64,000 nt of DNA from Methylorubrum extorquens. GTDB lineage: Bacteria > Pseudomonadota > Alphaproteobacteria > Rhizobiales > Beijerinckiaceae. The DNA is taken from NCBI RefSeq assembly GCF_024169925.1, contig NZ_JALJXF010000001.1, forward strand, positions 4,692,501 through 4,756,500, written 5' to 3'. How positions within the stretch are numbered: the stretch's first letter is position 1; every line of letters begins with the position of its first letter. The notes under the pieces were generated by a model, which saw nothing but the letters and a program-made list of their open reading frames with translations, ran no database searches and was not told the DNA's origin. Positions 50,499-59,406 of this stretch are shown here, piece after piece. The position numbers and the translations under genes were made by a program.

Positions 50499-52496
50499 AT
50501 GTCTAGACACGTCCTGTCGCCGCCGATGTTCGCCGTTGCCATCCTGGCCTTGGGCGGGACTCCCGCCTTCGCCGCCAGCCCGCCGACCATCCCCGACTGG
50601 GTCGAGGCCTACACCCGGGAGGCTCTCGCGGCACCCGTCACCCTCGACAACGCCCAGAGGTACCGATGGTATCAGATCGGTGCCGCCATCCGCGCGCAGC
50701 ACCCGATGGTGTACGACATCGATATTCGGCCGATGCAGGAGCAGCTCAGGCGGCATGGCAACGCCGCCGTCGGGGACCTCAAGCAGCGGCTGGATGAGCG
50801 CTTCGCGGCGATCCGCTCCCTCGAGGAGGCCGGCCCGTTCCTTGGCCGATGCGACTGGATCATGGCGCGCGAGCGCGGTGAGGGTGCGACGCAGCTCCAG
50901 ATCGACCTCGACGCCCATTGCCGCGAGCGCGCACTGCCCGCCCTCTACGTCCGGCTCGTGCGCAAGCGAGCCGAAGCGCTCGACGTGCGCCTCGCGACCC
51001 TGCGCCGCCTCGATGTGGGCTATCCTGGCCATCTCGTCGGCAGCCCTGGGTTCGTCGGACGCGCCGATGTCGCCGGTGTCTACGCACGGGCGCTGGAGGA
51101 TCGCCTGACCGCCGCGCAGCCTCAGGTGATCGCAGACCTGACAGAGGGCTTCCGGACCAAGACAATCGGCGACAATCCCCTGCAGACCGATGTCGCGCAA
51201 TGCCGCGACCTGCTCGGACCTTGGTTCCCGCAGCGCGATCCGGTTCGCGACATGATGCTGAGCGATCCCTTGCGCAGCGCCGGGGCCGGAACCGAGGCGG
51301 CCCTGCGCTTCGGGCAGGCCGTGGGCAGCGCGTGCCGCCGCGAGGCGAAGGCGTGGCTGATGCGTCAGCAGCCCGGGATCGATGCGGCCATCCGCGCCAG
51401 CATCACCGCGCTCGATCCGAAGCAGGGGCCGATCCTCGCTGTCGGCACGCGTTGCTCCGGAGTACTCGGCCGGTGGTTCACCGCCTTCGACGGTTTCGAT
51501 CTCACCCTGACGGGGCCGCTCCATCAGACCTGTCGGGAGCAGGCGCAGGGGCTGAACGTGCGCGCCGTCGATATCCGGGCACAAGCCCTGGCCGCGCGCT
51601 TCTCCGCCGCCCCGAAGACGCGGGACGGACTGGAACGGAACGGCTGGTTCGCGGTCTCGTCCGATGACCTCCAGGCCGCGCACGACCCGCGCGATCCCGA
51701 ACGCGGCGAGGTCGATGCCCTGATGCAGGCGCGGACCGAGGCGCTCGTCCAGCCCCTGCGCGAGGCCGCGCGCGAGGCCGCCCTGACCGAGATCCGCGAC
51801 CTCTACGAGCGGGCCGGGTTGGGCGATGCGGAATTGCAGTCGGCCCGCCGTATATGCAGCCCGTATGTCGGTGGGACGACGCGCACGCTGCCGCCGGGCG
51901 GCGCGGACCTGCGCAAGGCGATCAGCGACGCCTGCCGCGAGCAGGAGAACCGGGTCGCCGTGCGGCGCGCCGAGGCTGCCGTCGCCGCGGCAGGGATCGA
52001 GCCGGTCCTGGGCGAGGCGCGTCTCGTCCTGAGCGCGCCCGACGGTCGTCAGACCTACGCGGATCCGCGCGCGGTGGTGATCGCGGCCGCCGGCAACGGT
52101 CTGCAGATCAGCTTCCGGCGCACGACCTCTTGGTTCTTCTGGACGACCGAGACCCTCCGCGTCACGCCGTTCGGCCGAGACAACCCGGCCCTCGTTGGAC
52201 ATCTCGTCGCCGATACCCATCCGGCCGGCGGGCAGGTCCGGCGCATCACCGACCTTCAGGTCCTGCCGGGTCTCGATGGGCCCTTCGCGACGTTGGCCTG
52301 CCTGACGCAAGGGCCGGAGGCCGCGCAGGCCCTGGCTGGCCTGGGCTTGGCCGGAATGGCGAGTATCTTCCTGCTCGACCTGCCGCGGACCGGCGTCGAG
52401 CTGCTCTCGGCCGCGGGCACCCTGACCACGAGCATGGGCCAGTGCGCGGACGCGCGGCGCAGCTACTTCGCGCTCCCGGGCTCGGGGGCCTCGTGA
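50499..52496 (+). CDS. Large secreted hypothetical protein
   Basis: A 665-residue protein with a signal peptide ending AFAA. The mature part is helical and Arg/Ala-rich, with a repeated pattern of isolated cysteines (LGRCDW, DAHCRE, AQCRDLL, SACRRE, TRCSGV, QTCREQ, RRICSP, DACREQ). Repeats of this kind suggest several disulfide-linked helical units. Its C-terminal ~150 residues are more beta-like. Not recognised. Its stop overlaps the next gene's GTG. Confidence 0.6.
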   Translation: MSRHVLSPPMFAVAILALGGTPAFAASPPTIPDWVEAYTREALAAPVTLDNAQRYRWYQIGAAIRAQHPMVYDIDIRPMQEQLRRHGNAAVGDLKQRLDERFAAIRSLEEAGPFLGRCDWIMARERGEGATQLQIDLDAHCRERALPALYVRLVRKRAEALDVRLATLRRLDVGYPGHLVGSPGFVGRADVAGVYARALEDRLTAAQPQVIADLTEGFRTKTIGDNPLQTDVAQCRDLLGPWFPQRDPVRDMMLSDPLRSAGAGTEAALRFGQAVGSACRREAKAWLMRQQPGIDAAIRASITALDPKQGPILAVGTRCSGVLGRWFTAFDGFDLTLTGPLHQTCREQAQGLNVRAVDIRAQALAARFSAAPKTRDGLERNGWFAVSSDDLQAAHDPRDPERGEVDALMQARTEALVQPLREAAREAALTEIRDLYERAGLGDAELQSARRICSPYVGGTTRTLPPGGADLRKAISDACREQENRVAVRRAEAAVAAAGIEPVLGEARLVLSAPDGRQTYADPRAVVIAAAGNGLQISFRRTTSWFFWTTETLRVTPFGRDNPALVGHLVADTHPAGGQVRRITDLQVLPGLDGPFATLACLTQGPEAAQALAGLGLAGMASIFLLDLPRTGVELLSAAGTLTTSMGQCADARRSYFALPGSGAS

Positions 52497-53143
52497 ACAC
52501 CGCTTCGGTCTCGATCCCCTCCATCATCGGGTCGCCAGCCATGCTGCCACAGGCCTCGCACCGCCACAGCAGCGGATTGCAGCACTACGACGACGTCCTG
52601 GCGCTGACCGGTCAGCAGTACCGCCTGGAAGCAGATGGCGTGACCGTCGGCGTGGTGCTGGGCATGCTCGACACGCGGACCGGGCGCATGCCGATCGGCC
52701 TCGTCGATGCGCGACGCGCCTACTGGGCGGACACGCTGTACTACGACGCCAACCGGCGCTGCTTCGACGTCGTCGATCCAGACCGCTGGGTGGCCTTCGT
52801 CGGCACCTACGCGGGCGGCGGCTGGCTGCTCAGCCTCGTCGGCGGTCTCGGCGGCTTCGCGCTGATGACGGTCGCGGCAGCCGGCTCGGTGGTGCTCGAC
52901 ATGGTTCGGTTCGCCCTCTTCCCGGCCATGCTGTTCGGGCTTGTCGGGCTGCTCGTCTACGGCTTCGTCGGCTACGCCCTGGTCCTGACCGCGCTGCAGG
53001 TTCTGCCGTACCTGCTCGGCGGCATCGCGGTCTGGCTCGGGCTCCGCGGTCTGATCGCCCTGGAGCGGCGCGCGCGCTGCCGCCGGGTCGGGCGCGCCAT
53101 CGAGACCCTGCTCGAACGCCAGCTCATGCCGGTCTTCGGCTGA
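52493..53143 (+). CDS. Membrane hypothetical protein coupled to the secreted protein
   Basis: A 216-residue protein. The GTG start overlaps the TGA of the preceding gene (GTGA). The N-terminal ~100 soluble residues precede two or three transmembrane helices (~103-175), then a basic tail (ALERRARCRRVGR). Tight coupling suggests it works with the large secreted protein. Not recognised. Confidence 0.6.
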   Translation: MNTASVSIPSIIGSPAMLPQASHRHSSGLQHYDDVLALTGQQYRLEADGVTVGVVLGMLDTRTGRMPIGLVDARRAYWADTLYYDANRRCFDVVDPDRWVAFVGTYAGGGWLLSLVGGLGGFALMTVAAAGSVVLDMVRFALFPAMLFGLVGLLVYGFVGYALVLTALQVLPYLLGGIAVWLGLRGLIALERRARCRRVGRAIETLLERQLMPVFG

Positions 53144-53202
53144 TCTCGTGCAGGTTGGGCCATGCCGTCCGACGAGCACGCTCTATCCACCCCAGTGAGA
53201 CG

Positions 53203-53718
53203 ATGATGACCATGAACCGCCTCGTGATGCCGGCGGCGCTTGCCGCCTGCGCCATTCTCAGCCCTGCGCATGCGGAGACCGCGTGGCAGAGGCTGACCTA
53301 CTCGGATCCACGCCACCCCTCCGTATTCACGCCGCTCGTCGCACCCCTGTGGCAGCGCGAACTCGCCGGCACGCCGTTCCACCAGATTCATGCGACCCGC
53401 ATCGAGACGGACGGCGCGACCTACCTCGTGAGCGTGGCCTTCGCGGGCGGCCTCTGCGAGATGGGTGCGAACGGGCGCAACGCGGTGGCCGAGCCGGCGA
53501 TCTGTCCGGCACGCGTCGATCTGCTGCGCGACAGCAAGGTCGTGAGCACCACCCGCGGTCGGGTCTGCTCGGTCGCACCGCTACCGGAGGATGCCACGGC
53601 CAACCAGTCCGATAGGACCGAGGTCCGGTTCGATCCGGCGTCGCGGACAGTGAGCTTCCGCTCGATCATGAGCGGCAAGCCGGTTCGAACCTGCCAGAGA
53701 CTGATGAAGCTGCGTTAG
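53203..53718 (+). CDS. Secreted hypothetical protein
   Basis: A 171-residue exported protein (signal to ~23, ending AHAE). The mature part has four cysteines (GGLCEM, AICPAR, RVCSV, RTCQRL) and beta-rich character. It follows the membrane-protein gene in the same direction and probably belongs to the same unit. Not recognised. Confidence 0.5.
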   Translation: MMTMNRLVMPAALAACAILSPAHAETAWQRLTYSDPRHPSVFTPLVAPLWQRELAGTPFHQIHATRIETDGATYLVSVAFAGGLCEMGANGRNAVAEPAICPARVDLLRDSKVVSTTRGRVCSVAPLPEDATANQSDRTEVRFDPASRTVSFRSIMSGKPVRTCQRLMKLR

Positions 53719-53765
53719 CGGAACGCGCGACAGGCCGGCAGCAGCTCGTACCGGCCGCTGCCCTA

Positions 53766-54311
53766 TCAGGGAGCCCGGTTCTCCAAGCCGTTGCGGGCCC
53801 GCTCGGCTGGGATTTCGGAGCGGCGTGCGGCGATCGATATCACGAGACCGTCGAGGCCGTTCTGGACGGTCCGGAGTTCGGCAGCGTGTTTCTCCTTGGA
53901 GGTGAAGCCGTTCGGTGTCGCAGCATCCCAGTCGAGTGCGGCCCGCATGGAGCCGATCCATCCGTCCACGTCGCCCCCAGCCCACTCGTTGATGGGCTTC
54001 CCGATCGTATGGAGCAGCAATGCGAGCAGCGCCGGGTCGCCGTCCTGCCGCAGTCCCGGGTTCGCCGCGATGTGGAAGCGGTAGCGGATCTGGCCGACAT
54101 AGAGCCAGCGCACCGCTTCGTCTCGCGCGCTGGCCGCGAACGTGCGGCTCGCCAGGACGAAATATGCGGAGGGATGCTCGGTCGGTGCGATCCGTTCGAG
54201 TTCGGCGAGCGGCATCGTCAACGGATCCGCAGCGTCCTGCGCCCGCCCAGGTGACGACGCGATCGCCAGGAGGGTGAGAAGGGCCAGGAACAGGCCACGC
54301 ATGATGTCCAT
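53766..54311 (-). CDS. Secreted hypothetical protein
   Basis: A 181-residue protein with a signal peptide (RGLFLALLTLLAIASSPGRA). The mature part is helical without cysteines and contains AVRWLYVGQIRYRFHIAANP. Similar exported helical proteins are common hypotheticals. Convergent with the preceding gene. Confidence 0.55.
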   Translation of the reverse strand: MDIMRGLFLALLTLLAIASSPGRAQDAADPLTMPLAELERIAPTEHPSAYFVLASRTFAASARDEAVRWLYVGQIRYRFHIAANPGLRQDGDPALLALLLHTIGKPINEWAGGDVDGWIGSMRAALDWDAATPNGFTSKEKHAAELRTVQNGLDGLVISIAARRSEIPAERARNGLENRAP

Positions 54312-54451
54312 GTCCCTCTAACGCGCCGTTCGAAGTCTCGCCGGTATGACCTCGTACTGCAACCGTGTCTCGCATCGATCGCCCACGCCGACACTTCCCG
54401 GCGGACAGGCCCGGACATAGCTTGCGGTAACTGTGGTACGTCGCACCCTGG

Positions 54452-55485
54452 ATGGCTCGGCCGATAGAACAGCATGCGTCTCAGCGTGGCCAGCGCGTCG
54501 AGGCGCTGGCCGGGACCATCGAGCGCGTCACCTTCCACTCCCCTGATACCGGCTTCTGCGTCCTGAAGGTCCAGGCCCGCGGCAAGCGCGACCTCGTCCC
54601 CGTCATCGGACACGCCCCGGCCATCGGCGCGGGCGAGTGGATCACCGTCACCGGCACCTGGCACACCGACCGCCAGCACGGCCTGCAGTTCAAGGCCGAT
54701 ATCCTCAAGGTCACGCCTCCCACCGGCGTCGCGGGGATCGAGAAGTACCTCGCCTCGGGCCACATGCGTGGCATCGGCCCCGTCATGGCCAAGCGCATCG
54801 TCGCCGCTTTCGGGGAGGGCACATTCGAGATCATTGAGGCCGAACCTGCCCGCCTGACCGAGTTCGGCGCTATAGGCCCCAAGCGCGCCGCGCACATCGT
54901 CGCCGGCTGGGCCGAGCAAAAGGCGATGCGCGAGATCATGCTGTTCCTGCACGCCCACGGGGTGGGGGCGGCCCGAGCGGTCCGGATCTTCAAGACCTAC
55001 GGTCATGACGCGATCGCGGTGATGACCGAGGATCCCTATCGGCTGGCGCGGGACATCCGCGGCATCGGCTTCAAGACCGCGGACGCCATCGCGATGCGTC
55101 TCGGGCTGACCGCCGACGCCCCGCAGAGGCTGCGCGCAGGGGTGTCGTTTGCGCTGCAGACCGCCGCCGACGGCGGGCACTGCGCCCTGCCAGTGGCCGA
55201 ACTCGTCACCCTGGCGACCGAGCTGCTCGACGTGCTGGAACTGGGCGAGGTCGTGCAGGACATCGTCGGCGACAAGGCGTGCATTTTCCTCGCCGGCCTG
55301 CACGCGGCCGAGCGGATGATCGCCGAGCGCCTGCGCGCCCGGGTCGCCGGTCACCCGCCCTGGCCGGAGATCGACCTCGAACGGGCGCTACCCTGGGTCG
55401 AGGGCAAGACAGGCCGGGCTCTCTCGCCCTCGCAGACCGAGGCCGTGCGCCTCGCGCTTGGGGCCAAGCTCAGCGTCGTCAGGGG
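54452..55485 (+). pseudogene. RecD2-like helicase, truncated before Walker A
   Basis: The N-terminal ~345 residues of a RecD2/TraA-type 5'-3' helicase: OB-like start (GTIERVTFHSPDTGFCVLKV), helix-hairpin-helix region (MRGIGPVMAKRIVAAFGEGTF and RDIRGIGFKTADAIAMRLGL), then LSPSQTEAVRLALGAKLSVV. Intact proteins run straight into the GGPGTGKT Walker A here. Instead, at ~55485, the frame enters sequence complementary to an exonuclease gene and stops at 55513. No ATPase domain remains, so it cannot be a helicase. Confidence 0.8.
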
Positions 55486-55716
55486 GTCGAGCACGGTACC
55501 GCTCGCGGTGTAGGCGAACCGGATCATGCCGAGTTCGATGACGGCGTCCTGGTTGGGATCGGTCCCTGTCGTCTCGACGTCGAGCAGGAGGCCGATCTTG
55601 ACCTCGCCCGGGAGCGGCCACTCGTAGAACGGCCGGGGGCTGAGTTTCCGCAGCACCTTGTGGTAGGGCGAGGCGGCGAGCGCGATCGCGTGGCATTCGG
55701 CTTCGAACGGGTCCAT
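55486..55716 (-). pseudogene. DnaQ-like exonuclease, truncated after Exo I
   Basis: From ATG 55716 the product begins MDPFEAECHAIALAASPYHK and reaches the Exo I motif LLLDVETTGTDPNQDAVIEL and DPLTT. It then enters the complement of the RecD2-like gene (open to 55351). Exo II and Exo III are missing. It resembles the exonuclease pseudogene at 45.9-46.5 kb. A LexA-type box lies ~86 bp upstream of its start. Confidence 0.75.
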
Positions 55717-55801
55717 GGCGAGGGTCTGGCTCCGTCAGCCCCGCGCGTCGACATAAGAATTTATGCCAGATTGTTGGGCTTATGATCCGATCATGGAATT
55801 A

Positions 55802-55816
55802 GAACGAAACAAGAAC
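55802..55816 (-). promoter_or_regulatory. LexA (SOS) box, alphaproteobacterial type
   Basis: GAAC-N7-GAAC on the plus strand equals GTTC-N7-GTTC on the minus strand, the classic alphaproteobacterial LexA site. It lies 86 bp upstream of the truncated exonuclease start. The match is exact in all 8 specified bases. Confidence 0.7.
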
Positions 55817-55869
55817 GATACGCCGGATCACGGGTGCGACTGTCCCGGAATGAGACGGATTTCGCGCAC

Positions 55870-56955
55870 TTAGCTGCGACGTCGGACTCTGCGACGGGCG
55901 GGATTTTGCTTCGTCGCGGCGCGCTTTTTGGGCTTTGGATCATCCCCGTTTTCCACAGATTGCGTGGGGACGTCGTCGGCTTCGGCATAGGCGTCGAGCG
56001 CTTCGGCGGCGCTGGTAGCCTCTCCCTCCTGATAGGCGTGGGTGGGCATCGAGACGAAATCGAGAGTCGCCGGGTTGATGAAGTAGATGCGGTGCGCCCC
56101 CTCCGCTTCGAGGCGCAGCATCTCATCGTCGGGCACGTCCTCGCCGAACTCGAACAGGGGATAGAACGCCCCGTAGAGATCCTCCGGGTCGACGTCGCGG
56201 GCCTTGCGCAGGCTTCCGGACGAGAGCTGCCAGATCGTGTCGATCGCCTTGGAAAGGAGGTGCTTGGACCGCTCCTTCGCCTGGGCGCGGCATGCCTCGA
56301 TGTCTTCGGCCGGAAACCGACCCTCCGCGATCTGTGCCTCCAGATACGTCTCTGAGGCCGAAACCATCGCGCAGACCCGCTCCACGTCCCGTTCTTCGTA
56401 CTCCTTGAGGGCGTCCTCATCGAGAGCTAGGGCGGCGATGATCTCCCAATCGCGCGGGTCCGCGATCCGCTCGTCGGTGAAGCGCGGGTAGTCTTCACCC
56501 TTGAGGCCGAAGTAGTCGTAGGCCTCGCTGGAGAAGGTCAGATCGGCGATGGCCGCCTTGCGGATCGCGACCGTCTCATTGGTCAGGCTCTGCACGGTCA
56601 CGAAGACGGCGCTGTGCTGCAGGTCGCGGTGGAGGCGGCTGAAGGCGTCGTCGGAGATCGATAGCAGCAGCGGCTTGCCGCCACCGTGGAAGTGGACAGC
56701 GACCTCGCCGTAGTGGCTCAGGGTCGGATCGCCGCCGAAGCCGACGGGATCGACCTCGATCGGCGCATGACGGGCGAGCAGGGCGTCAGGGCTGGTCTCC
56801 AGGACCTTCGCCAGCGTGGCGAGCTTGTCGTCCGGCACGGTGGCCGAGCCGGCCTCCCAGCGCTGGTAGGTCGGCTGCGTGACGCCGACGAGCTTGGCGA
56901 GCGCCGCTTGGGTGAGCCCCGCTCGCACCCGATACTGCTTCAGCTTCTGCGTCAT
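55870..56955 (-). CDS. XRE-family regulator with long C-terminal domain
   Basis: A 361-residue protein. The N-terminal HTH (RAGLTQAALAKLVGVTQPTY, ~12-31) is canonical; the ~300-residue remainder is unrecognised, acidic and helical, with a Lys/Arg-rich last 20 residues. A near-perfect palindrome overlies its own promoter, suggesting autorepression. Large XRE proteins of this kind resemble phage-type repressors or mobile-element regulators. Confidence 0.75.
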   Translation of the reverse strand: MTQKLKQYRVRAGLTQAALAKLVGVTQPTYQRWEAGSATVPDDKLATLAKVLETSPDALLARHAPIEVDPVGFGGDPTLSHYGEVAVHFHGGGKPLLLSISDDAFSRLHRDLQHSAVFVTVQSLTNETVAIRKAAIADLTFSSEAYDYFGLKGEDYPRFTDERIADPRDWEIIAALALDEDALKEYEERDVERVCAMVSASETYLEAQIAEGRFPAEDIEACRAQAKERSKHLLSKAIDTIWQLSSGSLRKARDVDPEDLYGAFYPLFEFGEDVPDDEMLRLEAEGAHRIYFINPATLDFVSMPTHAYQEGEATSAAEALDAYAEADDVPTQSVENGDDPKPKKRAATKQNPARRRVRRRS

Positions 56956-56969
56956 GCCGCCCTCTCAAG

Positions 56970-56992
56970 TTATGCGTATGATATGCGCATAA
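56970..56992. promoter_or_regulatory. Palindromic operator upstream of the XRE-type gene
   Basis: TTATGCGTAT, a 3-base spacer and ATGCGCATAA form an inverted repeat with 9 of 10 pairs, starting 15 bp before the ATG. Placed to block transcription; presumably bound by the XRE protein itself. Confidence 0.6.
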
Positions 56993-57109
56993 TGTGGCTT
57001 GGCAAGGGCGAGCGTCGACGCCTTCAGCGTGGGTGACCGATTTTCGTGTCCGGCGTGAGGTCGATGGACGTCATCCAGGCTTTGTAAGGCGCGTCGGGAG
57101 GCGCAACTG

Positions 57110-57244
57110 ATGGTGACCGAGAAGGTCAAGGCCGCCGGCGAGGCCGCGATGACGATCGCAATGGGCGGCACGCCGCGTAAGGTTGTGCGCGGCTACCCGA
57201 GCGCTTCGCGGTTCCGCAAGCGGAGTTCTCCTTGCGCGACATGA
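57110..57244 (+). pseudogene. Possible phasin-type protein C-terminal fragment
   Basis: The frame reads MVTEKVKAAGEAAMTIAMGG then TPRKVVRGY, reminiscent of the C-terminal region of phasin-related proteins, and then loses likeness. Upstream sequence in the same frame does not extend it convincingly. Likely gene debris next to the IS cluster. Confidence 0.3.
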
Positions 57245-57382
57245 TCCGGCGTTGAGACGATCCCGGGCCGGGTAGCGCTGTCTGGTGGGCGCGGGTCAAG
57301 CAACCTGCACCATCTCCGCGGCCGCGATCAGGTTGACCTGTCCGCTCCGCTCGCCGCGCATGCGCAGCAGGAACCCGGCAGG

Positions 57383-58370
57383 TGACCTGACCGGTATTTT
57401 GGACCGAGCCGAGTGAGAGGCTACTGCATGGCGGCTGCCATGGGTAGCCGGAAGGCCATGTGGGGGAAGCTGACGGGCGCGGGTGGCCGGTAGCCCAGGG
57501 ACGAGTGCGGCCGGACGCGGTTGTAGGTGTTCTGCCAAAGGGCGATCACGGCCTGGGCTTCCTTGAGCGAGTAAAAGATTTCTTGGCGCAGGCACTCGTC
57601 CCGCAGCTTGCCGTTGAAGCTCTCACAGTACCCGTTCTCCCACGGCGAGCCCGGCGCGATGTACTGGATTTGCGAGCCAGCTTTGGCGACCCATTTGCGC
57701 AGTGCTTTCGAGATCATCTCAGGGCCATTGTCGCAGCGGATGTGCTCTGGGATGCCATGCAGGCACATGGCGTCGGCCAGCGCCTCGATCACACCGAGGC
57801 TGTTGATGCGCCGCGCCACCTTCAGCGCGAGGCATGCCCGGCTGTGCTCATCGATCAGCGTCAGGATGCGAAGGCTTCGCCCATCGTGCGTCTGGGCCTG
57901 TACGAAGTCGAAGCTCCAGACGTGATTGCGGCGAAGCGGCCGTCGTCGCACGCACGAGCCGTCGCTCAGCCAGAGGCGGCTGCGGGGTCTATGTCGGCTG
58001 GGGACCTTCAGCCCCTCGCGACGCCAGATGCGCTGAACCCGATCCTTGCCCACCTGCCAGCCGTCTGCCTGCAGCAGCGCGGTGACGCGGCGGTAGCCAT
58101 AGCGTCCGTACTCGGACGCCAGGGCAATGACGGCGCGGGTCAGATCATCCTCGTCGGCCAGCACGGTCGGCACGTAGCGTTGCGTGCCGCGGTGCTGACC
58201 GACGATCCGGCAAGCGTGACGTTCCGAGAGGCCGTACTTCTCCCGAATGCCGTCGACCGCCTGCCGGCGTCGCTCGGGGGCTACAAGTTTCCCGAGGCGA
58301 CGTCCGCCAGCACCTGCTTTTCCAGCGATAGGTCAGCTACAAGCCGCCGCAAGCGAGCGTTCTCGCGCTC
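57383..58370 (-). mobile_element. IS3-family element, right part (orfA end and orfB)
   Basis: The right inverted repeat TGACCTGACCGG starts at 57383. The minus strand carries the end of OrfA (LERENARLRRLVADLSLEKQ, ~58285-58370) and OrfB. OrfA's start is missing because an IS481 element sits at 58374. The fragment at 44431-44609 has the complementary left end. Confidence 0.75.
57421..58173 (-). CDS. IS3 transposase OrfB
   Basis: A 250-residue DDE integrase core: Asp in VWSFDFVQAQT, Asp in HIRCDNGPEM and Glu in NGYCESFNGKLRDE, ending in RPHSSLGYRPPAP. The reading frame continues upstream toward the OrfA end (58281), so the full protein is probably longer with an upstream non-ATG or frameshift start. 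The element has lost its left end, so it is likely immobile. Confidence 0.85.
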   Translation of the reverse strand: MPTVLADEDDLTRAVIALASEYGRYGYRRVTALLQADGWQVGKDRVQRIWRREGLKVPSRHRPRSRLWLSDGSCVRRRPLRRNHVWSFDFVQAQTHDGRSLRILTLIDEHSRACLALKVARRINSLGVIEALADAMCLHGIPEHIRCDNGPEMISKALRKWVAKAGSQIQYIAPGSPWENGYCESFNGKLRDECLRQEIFYSLKEAQAVIALWQNTYNRVRPHSSLGYRPPAPVSFPHMAFRLPMAAAMQ

Positions 58371-59323
58371 TAGCTGTGGATGCTCAATAGGTTGTCCTCG
58401 GCCAAGCCGAGGCGGCTGATGGGTGTTTTGCCGTTGATGCCGCCGTGCGGGCGCTTCCAGTTGTAGCGGAACAGGAAGGCGGGCAGTTCCGCACCGCGCT
58501 GCTCCGAGGTGTCGTAGGCGCGGGCATAAGCCCATTCGCGCAAGGACGTCTGGACGAAGCGCTCGACCTTGCCGTTGGTTTTCGGCGTGTAGGGTCGGGT
58601 GCGCTTGTGCCGGATGGTCAGGCGGCGCAACGCCTTGGTGTAGCGTCTGGATTTGAAGGCCGGCCCGTTGTCGGTCATCACACGCTCGACCGCGATGCCG
58701 TGGCGGCGGAAGAAGCGCAGCGCGTTGAAGAGGAAGGCGAGGCAGGACACTCGGGTCTTGTCGGGGTGGATCTCGGAGTAGGCCAGCCGCGAATGGTCGT
58801 CGACGGCGAGGTGCAGATACTCCCAGCCGATGCCGCGGCCCGAACTCTGCCGGGTGCGGTCGCCGGTGATGCGATGGCCGGCGCGTTCGAAGCGGCCGAG
58901 CTTCTTGATGTCGATGTGGATCAACTCGCCCGGCTTGTCGCGCTCGTATCGCTGGACCGGCATCGGCGGTTCGAGGTCGCGCATGCGGCTCAGGCCGTAC
59001 CGGTGCAACACCCGGCTGACGGTGGCCGGCGAGACGGCGAGATCACAGGCGATCTGCGCGCCGGTCAGACGCTGACGGCGCAAGGTCACAATGGCTTCCT
59101 GGGTCGCGACCGGGGTCGGGCGGTGCAGCGTGTGAGGCCGCGAGGAGCGATCCTGCAGCCCGGCGGCTCCTTCGGCCTCGAAGCGGGCAACCCACTTGCC
59201 CACCGTCTTGGGGCACACACCCATCGTCGCGGCCACCGCCTTCGGGCTGAGCCCGCTCTGGGCCAGTCGCACAAGGCGCTCTCGACCCGAGGGCGTCAAA
59301 CGCGCATTCTGGTGGATGTTCAT
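58370..59323 (-). CDS. IS481 transposase
   Basis: A 317-residue protein. The N-terminal HTH is of Leu-Xre type (SGLSPKAVAATMGVCPKTVGKW), followed by an integrase core with Asp in LIHIDIKKLG, Asp in VMTDNGPAFKSR and Glu in NGKVERFVQT. Appears complete. Confidence 0.9.
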   Translation of the reverse strand: MNIHQNARLTPSGRERLVRLAQSGLSPKAVAATMGVCPKTVGKWVARFEAEGAAGLQDRSSRPHTLHRPTPVATQEAIVTLRRQRLTGAQIACDLAVSPATVSRVLHRYGLSRMRDLEPPMPVQRYERDKPGELIHIDIKKLGRFERAGHRITGDRTRQSSGRGIGWEYLHLAVDDHSRLAYSEIHPDKTRVSCLAFLFNALRFFRRHGIAVERVMTDNGPAFKSRRYTKALRRLTIRHKRTRPYTPKTNGKVERFVQTSLREWAYARAYDTSEQRGAELPAFLFRYNWKRPHGGINGKTPISRLGLAEDNLLSIHS

Positions 59324-59406
59324 CCGGTCGCTCCGAGATCGCTGAAGCCTCGCAACTCCAGCGTCCTCGGTTCAGGCCGGATGGACAACCTCCTGAAAGC
59401 TCACAT
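58374..59406 (-). mobile_element. Complete IS481-family insertion sequence
   Basis: About 1.03 kb with imperfect inverted ends (AGGTTGTCC shared ~15 bases in from both ends). It is flanked by CTAG on both sides (58370-58373 and 59407-59410), the known target preference of IS481. The left flank is IS3 DNA while the right is the IS630 edge, so these were not one original target. Confidence 0.75.

Noticed and set aside
57296..57382. A short minus-strand frame ending GQVNLIAAAEMVQVA next to the IS3 end
   Set aside because: It may be the tail of a gene cut by the IS, but too short to identify or support.
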